A stretch of 64,000 bases of DNA from Hygrophila difformis. Its lineage: Eukaryota > Streptophyta > Magnoliopsida > Lamiales > Acanthaceae. Under the pieces are notes generated by a model, which searched no databases, was not told where the DNA came from, and saw only the letters and a program-made list of their open reading frames with translations. The DNA lies in contig JAOANR010000002.1 of the NCBI GenBank assembly GCA_030278955.1, positions 9,723,982 through 9,787,981 on the forward strand. The letters run 5' to 3'. Each line of letters starts with the position of its first letter. Position 1 is the stretch's first letter. This document shows, in pieces, positions 58,932 through 64,000 of this stretch. The position numbers and the translations under genes are program-made.

Positions 58932-59416
58932 CATACATTGATAATGAAGTACGACGACATGGGGTATCACCCAACATTATTCCTGACAAGGACAGCAGAA
59001 TTGCCTCGCATTTTCTATTTCCAAGGCTACAGAAAACCCTCGGGACGAAGATACATAGGGACCATATGAAATCCTGGAAAAAGTGGGAAATCGCTTATTG
59101 ACTAGCACTGCCACCGCAATTTGCTCGTGTTCACGATGTATTCCACGTCTCCCAATTGAAGAAGTATGTGCACGATCCGACCCATGTGCTCCAACTGGAA
59201 GAAATTGAATTTGAGGATAACTTGAGTTACGAGGAAGTTCCGGTGCAAATACTCGACATGAAGGAGAGAGTAACGAGGAATAAGACCGTGAGAATGGTCA
59301 AGGTCCTTTGGTCCAACCACGAGACGAAGACGGCAACGTGGGAGTTGGAGGCCGACATGAAACAACGTTACCCTACCCTCTTCCAAGATGAACCGGCCAC
59401 AATTATGGGGACATAA
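58932..59416 (+). pseudogene. Element D pol remnant: integrase piece and chromodomain
   Basis: Same deletion product as in element C: RRHGV and DKDSRIASHF, then GPYEILE-type sequence, with an extra base near 59058 and a stop just before LALPPQF. The chromodomain end is open to TAA at 59416 ([37 protein letters not shown]). Confidence 0.85.
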
Positions 59417-59426
59417 CTGTATTCTT

Positions 59427-59439
59427 AAGGGGGGGAGGA
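59427..59439 (+). promoter_or_regulatory. Element D polypurine tract
   Basis: AAGGGGGGGAGGA adjoins the 3' LTR, only about ten bases after the pol stop. It corresponds to the vestigial first tract of elements A and C. Confidence 0.85.
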
Positions 59440-62230
59440 TGTAACACCCGAGAAAAACAAATTCAAATTGTTTTGAACTACGTCATGACTTGATCCCTTT
59501 ACAGGGTACGTAGGCAGCTTAGAACTAAATTCTAAGTTCAGTCACAAAATAAATCACAAATTAAGTCACAAAACAAATCACAAGATCAATCACAAAAACG
59601 TTAGGAGGAACTGGAACTAATTTAACTAGACTAATTAGGGCACGGAAATGTTACGAGCGTTAAGCCCGAACTCGTAACAAGTCTAAGGTAGAGATTTCGA
59701 ACCGGAAACGACCCGAGAAGTCGAGCCAACACGTAGATGATAAAGAAACCGATAGAGGAAAAGAAGAAAAGACCCGACGGACCACGCGGACCGCCGAACC
59801 GGCCGGTCCGGCCGGCCCGCGCTCACCGCGCGCCGCCGTGCAGCCACCGCCCGGCCACCGCGCGGAAGGTGGAGACGCGTCTCCAGGACTGGTCACGCGT
59901 GCTCCGCGCGGGCAAAGCTATAGGTGCGCGTCACCAGCGCGCCAGAGGTGCAGAAGGTGTAAACTTTCCTTCTATGGCGATTTTCTTGCCAAAAATCCAA
60001 CCTCAATCGGTGGCAAGTCGATCACAACAATTGGGAAGGGCATAAGATCAGATTTGGACGCCCCCTCCCCATAATTTTCAGAAAACTAAACCCTAAACAC
60101 TCCCAATCTTCCTCTCCAAGTCAAAACTCCTCCGACTTCACTTTCCGGTGAGTATTCCGGCGACGACGAGGCAAACGGGACAAAGCCTCTACCCTCTAGA
60201 ACCTTGGTAAGTAGTATTACAGTGTTTAAGTCGTCCATAAGTTCTAAGAACTCGAAATCTGACCCTTTTCCTTTTGCTACGATTTCACGTCGGGGAACGA
60301 ACAAAAGGCGATCGGAGAAGTTGGCCGTTCGTGGCGACCTTAGGACGTCCGGAAACCCATTACAGCGACCCTATTCTCTAACTAAGTAAGTTAAGACCTT
60401 ACTCACCAATTTTTGTGGTTTATTGTTGTTTAAAACTTAAGATCTAGACACGAAACAAAAATCGGTTTTCAAAAACCCTATTTACGTCCAATTTCAAAAA
60501 CTCGCTTAAAACTCAACCTTCAGGAATTCAAACCAAAAACTTTTCAACATAGATTTTGTTCCTAAGACTCTAATCTACCTTGTGTCCCAATTTCAGCCAT
60601 TGACATAAAGATTTGCTATTCCAAATCGCGCCATAGACTTTCTGTGATAAAACCGAACGTTCGAATTTTTGACAGATTTATTGACTCGACTTGATGCTTG
60701 TTTTTCACCCGTTTTTAGAATGATTCAACTTTGTATTTCTAAACAAAAGTTGTATATAATTGTGTCTAGATTATGCATATAAAATTCCATGAATTTTGGA
60801 GTTCATTTGATAATGTCAAACGGACGATTTTCAGAACCTGTTTTGAACCATCTTTTGAGTCCGCGCGTATACAGCGTGTTGTGGTCGACTTTTGAACAAC
60901 TAAAATTCATTATTTCCGAAATCTTAAAACATGAAAGTTGTTCATTAATGTGTTGTGTACATCCTGTAAAAATTTCGGATCAATTGGCTTTGAAATGAAT
61001 TTTTAATTGGCGTCGCACGAAACTGTGACGAAATCCGTTTTTGGGAGAGAAATTATCTTTTGCAAAGAACTCGAAATCTGGCTCACTTCGAAACCTTATT
61101 TCCAAAAACTTAAAACATGAAAGTTGTTTGTGTGTGTGTTTTTGAGCTACTGTGTAAATTTCAGAATTTTTGGTGTAAAGATGAATTTTTAATTAAGAAA
61201 GGCGTAAACTGCGTCAAATCGAATTTTTCGAACTTCAGAAAACTCGAACTACGAAACGCGATATCGAATATTTTGATAGTATTGAAATACGAACTTTCGA
61301 AAAATCCCGTTCACTAGGCTGAGCCGATCTTCATGCTATCATTATCTTTGAGACTGCCTCGTTAGTGGTCTCCTTACTATCTAAGATTGCCTCGTTAGTG
61401 ATCTCGCGCGTTGTGTTTTGGATCGCCTCGTTAGTGGTCCTACTATCTTTGAGACTGCCTCGTTAGTGGTCTCCCATTATTTGGACTGCCTCGTTAGTGG
61501 TCCTAGTTTGAGATTGCCTCGTTAGTGATCTCCCGGTATGGTGTCCTCTTCTTAGTTGGCGGGATAAAATATAAAAGACTCGTGTGAGTGTTTAATTATG
61601 CTTAAATCTTATTTACCATGTTTTTAAATTATGCATTTAAATTACGTTCTTAAATTATGATTTTAAATTTCGTTTTTAAATTAAGTCCCTTAATTATGTA
61701 TTCTCTCCTCGAATAAATTAATCATGTTTTTCCGCTGCGAATATAATATGGATTTTTAAATTAATGCATGAAGAGTGTAATCTTTAGTTAAAACACATGT
61801 AACCCCTTAAATTGTTTAGTTAGGAATTAACTTACTCGGTATAATTTTTATACTGATAAACCGTTGTCATTTTTCTTTTACAGAGTATGTCGAGTGACTC
61901 ATGCATATGCACTTGGGGGAAACCATTTATGGACATTTTTAATTTCTGCATCGTACTACTGTTTTACCAGGTCTGTTAAACCCGAGGTTTGGCCGTGTTG
62001 GCCGTGATTACTTTTCCGCTGCATTTACTCTATTTCACGTATGATGATTTTTACCCCCCCGTATTTTGAATTAAGTATTATTAAATTCCGGACTCAATTG
62101 TTGGAATGTTTTTAAATCTTTTACGTACCCATAAGCCTTGCATTTCCTTAGTGAGCTCGGGAAGCCGTGCCTTGTTAGGGAGATGTGGCGGTGACATCCC
62201 GTCCTGGGTTATCAAATCCGGCGTGTTACA
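59440..62230 (+). mobile_element. Element D 3' LTR
   Basis: TGTAACACCCGAGAA to CCGGCGTGTTACA, 2791 bases. Its first 130 or so bases (from AAATTGTTTTGAACTACG to AAGTTCAGTCAC) are homologous to the internal segment between the two polypurine tracts of A, B and C. GC-rich block at about 59795-59945. Hairpin array at 61350-61532. Confidence 0.92.
61350..61532 (+). repeat. Array of six hairpins with constant loop and covarying stems
   Basis: Units at 61350-61372, 61384-61404, 61420-61440, 61451-61473, 61483-61503 and 61510-61532. The constant part is TGCCTCGTTAGTG (unit three CGCCTCGTTAGTG). The flanks pair in each unit: GAGAC/GTCTC, AGAT/ATCT, GGAT/GTCC (one G-T pair), GAGAC/GTCTC, GGAC/GTCC, GAGAT/ATCTC. 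The array lies in the R-U5 part of the LTR, in the RNA leader, and has an inverted, partly eroded copy at 56459-56645. Confidence 0.85.
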
Positions 62231-62235
62231 AATAA

Positions 62236-63999
62236 TAACCGAGTATTATATAAACATAATAAGAATGCATCGAAACATCCTATCAATGTGATCTCTCAAT
62301 ACCCAAACCCGAATCATGCTCCAGCGCCTCCAGGAGGATCTATAAAACAGACAAAGCAAAAGAGTCAGTACAACGTACTGAGTAAGGGATATACGTGCAG
62401 GGGAAATAAAGGGGGAAACATAATATAATAACAATCATAATATAAATAAAATAGGATATAAATAAACAGACATGCATCACAATCTAAGGAATATAATAAT
62501 ACAGGAAATGTCTCGTCATATAAATTCTCATATCATAAGCTTAAACCAACATAATCACAAATATAATTAATAATAACTCGCAAATAAACCGGTAGAGAAA
62601 ACGAGCAACAACTATAATATAATCCTAAATCACCCCACCACACATAAAAATGCAAGCATAAACCCTTGCCTGTATTATTAATCACCAAGCTTCCTTTTTG
62701 GTAAGTCTTCACCCGTCCAATGGTTTCATGGTTGTTCCCTATACAAAATATAACCATAATAATTAAAATAATTTAACAGTACCAACACACCCGTCTCATC
62801 CTTCTTCAAACAGCAACACTCCACCTCCAATCCCTTTCTACACTCCCATAAAACCAACCATTCCACAACTCACATTCTATGTTTACCAAAATAGAATTAG
62901 GCAACTAAAAATAATTAGCAAAGCAAATACTAAAGATAAATCCAACATCCAACATAATAAACATCTCAAGCATTCAAGCATACTCACATTAACATACTTG
63001 CAAGATCATCCAATTAATTCAATCAACACCAAGAAGCTCCATCTCTAACAAGTACTCCACTAAGTCATTTTAATCCATCAACAAATATGTCCAATTAAAA
63101 TACTAAAAATTCCAAAATGATTTATCTTCAAATTTCATGAAACAAAATGTTAAACAAGGATTCAACAATTCCAATTACCCAACAATCTCCAAGTACTACA
63201 CAATTATTCAAATTCAACTCACAGATGAAGCTATTCCATCTCTTCCCCAAATTAACATCTATTTAGAAACAAACTAATACTCCCCAAATTGTTTAAGCTC
63301 TCCAACAAGTTCACAAGAAAATATTTTACTAATTTACCCCAATATCTTCATACAATATAAATAATGCAATTACCCAAGTCACAATCTAAAGCCATTATCC
63401 CACAATCTCCCAATATAAAAATTTCCAATCCAATCAACAAGTACTAGCTATTCGTAATTACTCAACAAATCATCTTTTAAATTCTTAAAATTAACACTTC
63501 AAGGCATATATCCAACCAATAATTCTAAAAGAATTACAAACTTAAATGCCCATCCTTAAATCCATATCCAAAGTCCAATTAAACATAACGGTAACCTGAT
63601 TCCCAATTCTTCCATAATTTATAAAACCACATGTTCAAGATTAACACGACTTAGCACTCCAATTCAAAGTCTAGTCATCAAGAACAACAAAGTTTTCAAT
63701 TAAATCCACAATTAAAGCACATAGGTTCATTCAACAATCCTCATATCCAATTTAAAAGCTAACATAACCAAGAGTCCTCACTCATCGAACCCACATTTTA
63801 AACTTGAATCAAACACACCCATAGAATCAATTCCAACAATCAAAAGCCAAAATGCCAAACACATAAAACACCAAACAATAGAAAAACACCAACCATCAAG
63901 ACATCTCTCCATCACTCCACCACTGCCCAGCCACCATCACGGCACCACTGCCACCACCAGCCACCGCCAACAGCATGGTGACAGCCACCACAGCGCCAC
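62236..63999 (-). other. Continuation of LTR E; no gene seen
   Basis: AT-rich, C-rich on the plus strand, with no coding signal. The last 100 bases are low-complexity CCA/CAC repeats. The end of the LTR is outside the window. Confidence 0.5.
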
Positions 64000-64000
64000 C

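Larger units (their letters stand above)
54903..62230 (+). mobile_element. Element D: rearranged non-autonomous chromovirus
   Basis: The target duplication AATAA is present on both sides (54898-54902, 62231-62235). The 3' LTR (59440-62230, 2791 bases) is complete. The 5' side is a forward LTR part (54903-56348) joined to an inverted LTR part (56356-57788), which runs directly into the internal region at the beginning of the antisense gene. The primer site, leader ORF, U5 end and most of the antisense gene are missing. The internal part (57789-59439) matches 43629-45264 of element C, including introns and the integrase deletion, although the LTRs of C and D are hardly alike in U3. Confidence 0.85.
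54513..63999 (-). mobile_element. LTR E, minus strand, split by element D and cut by the window end
   Basis: Starts TGTAACGGCCCGAAA at 54513. It runs to 54902, is interrupted by element D, and resumes at 62231. Orientation comes from ACTGAGTAAGGG near 62370 and GCGGAAGC near 54660, which in the plus-oriented LTRs here occur as TTACTCAG and TTTCCGC. No primer site abuts 54513, so this is a 3' LTR or a solo LTR. The other end is outside the window. Confidence 0.6.

Noticed and set aside
61350..61532. CRISPR-like array of evenly spaced repeats
   Set aside because: Units of 21-23 bases with short irregular spacers lie within a plant LTR; stems vary and there are no cas genes. The genome is eukaryotic.

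Overview
This window is nuclear DNA of a flowering plant, probably a eudicot. The evidence is introns with GT/AG borders, plant-type gene pieces (B3 domain, carotenoid cleavage dioxygenase, thylakoid ADP/ATP carrier, AtEH/Pan1-type EH protein, threonine deaminase) and large plant Ty3/gypsy chromoviruses primed by initiator tRNA-Met. Species cannot be told from the sequence. No intact, clearly functional host gene is visible; most of the window is nested transposable elements.

Layout. 1-4359: non-coding repeat-like DNA with an array of 25-base palindromes spaced about 100 bases apart. 4360-6360: B3-domain (REM-like) fragments. 8835-12660, minus strand: a chimeric multi-exon gene whose 5' part encodes a plant coiled-coil protein and whose 3' part encodes the C-terminus of a carotenoid cleavage dioxygenase, joined inside one exon. 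About 12736-52815, plus strand: a probable Helitron carrying pieces of at least three unrelated genes (carrier, EH protein, threonine deaminase) and ending in a perfect hairpin plus CTAG|T.

The Helitron was invaded repeatedly. Element C (plus, 14236-48053) is a non-autonomous chromovirus carrying a captured, spliced, antisense gene. Element B (minus, 15091-39273, duplication TAGGG) sits in C's 5' LTR. Element A (plus, 21639-32771, duplication GCTAT) sits in B's integrase gene and has a complete 1576-residue gag-pol reading frame and nearly identical LTRs. A solo LTR (16771-19493, duplication CCTCC) sits in B's 3' LTR. The order Helitron, then C, then B, then A and the solo LTR follows directly from the junctions.

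53105-54512 resembles part of an endogenous pararetrovirus (tRNA-Met primer site, small overlapping ORFs, a viroplasmin/RNase-H1-N-like segment). From 54513 to the end is a minus-strand LTR (E), split by element D (54903-62230, duplication AATAA). D is a relative of C whose 5' LTR is a rearranged forward-plus-inverted composite.

The most unusual signals are: arrays of short hairpins in two LTR families whose stems change in a compensatory way while the loops stay constant (one loop type is a tRNA T-arm with a Pol III B-box); a small coiled-coil ORF kept between primer site and gag in three elements; an antisense spliced gene kept by two non-autonomous elements with unlike LTRs; a rearranged element that nevertheless has a target-site duplication; and a shifted LTR boundary explained by two successive polypurine tracts.
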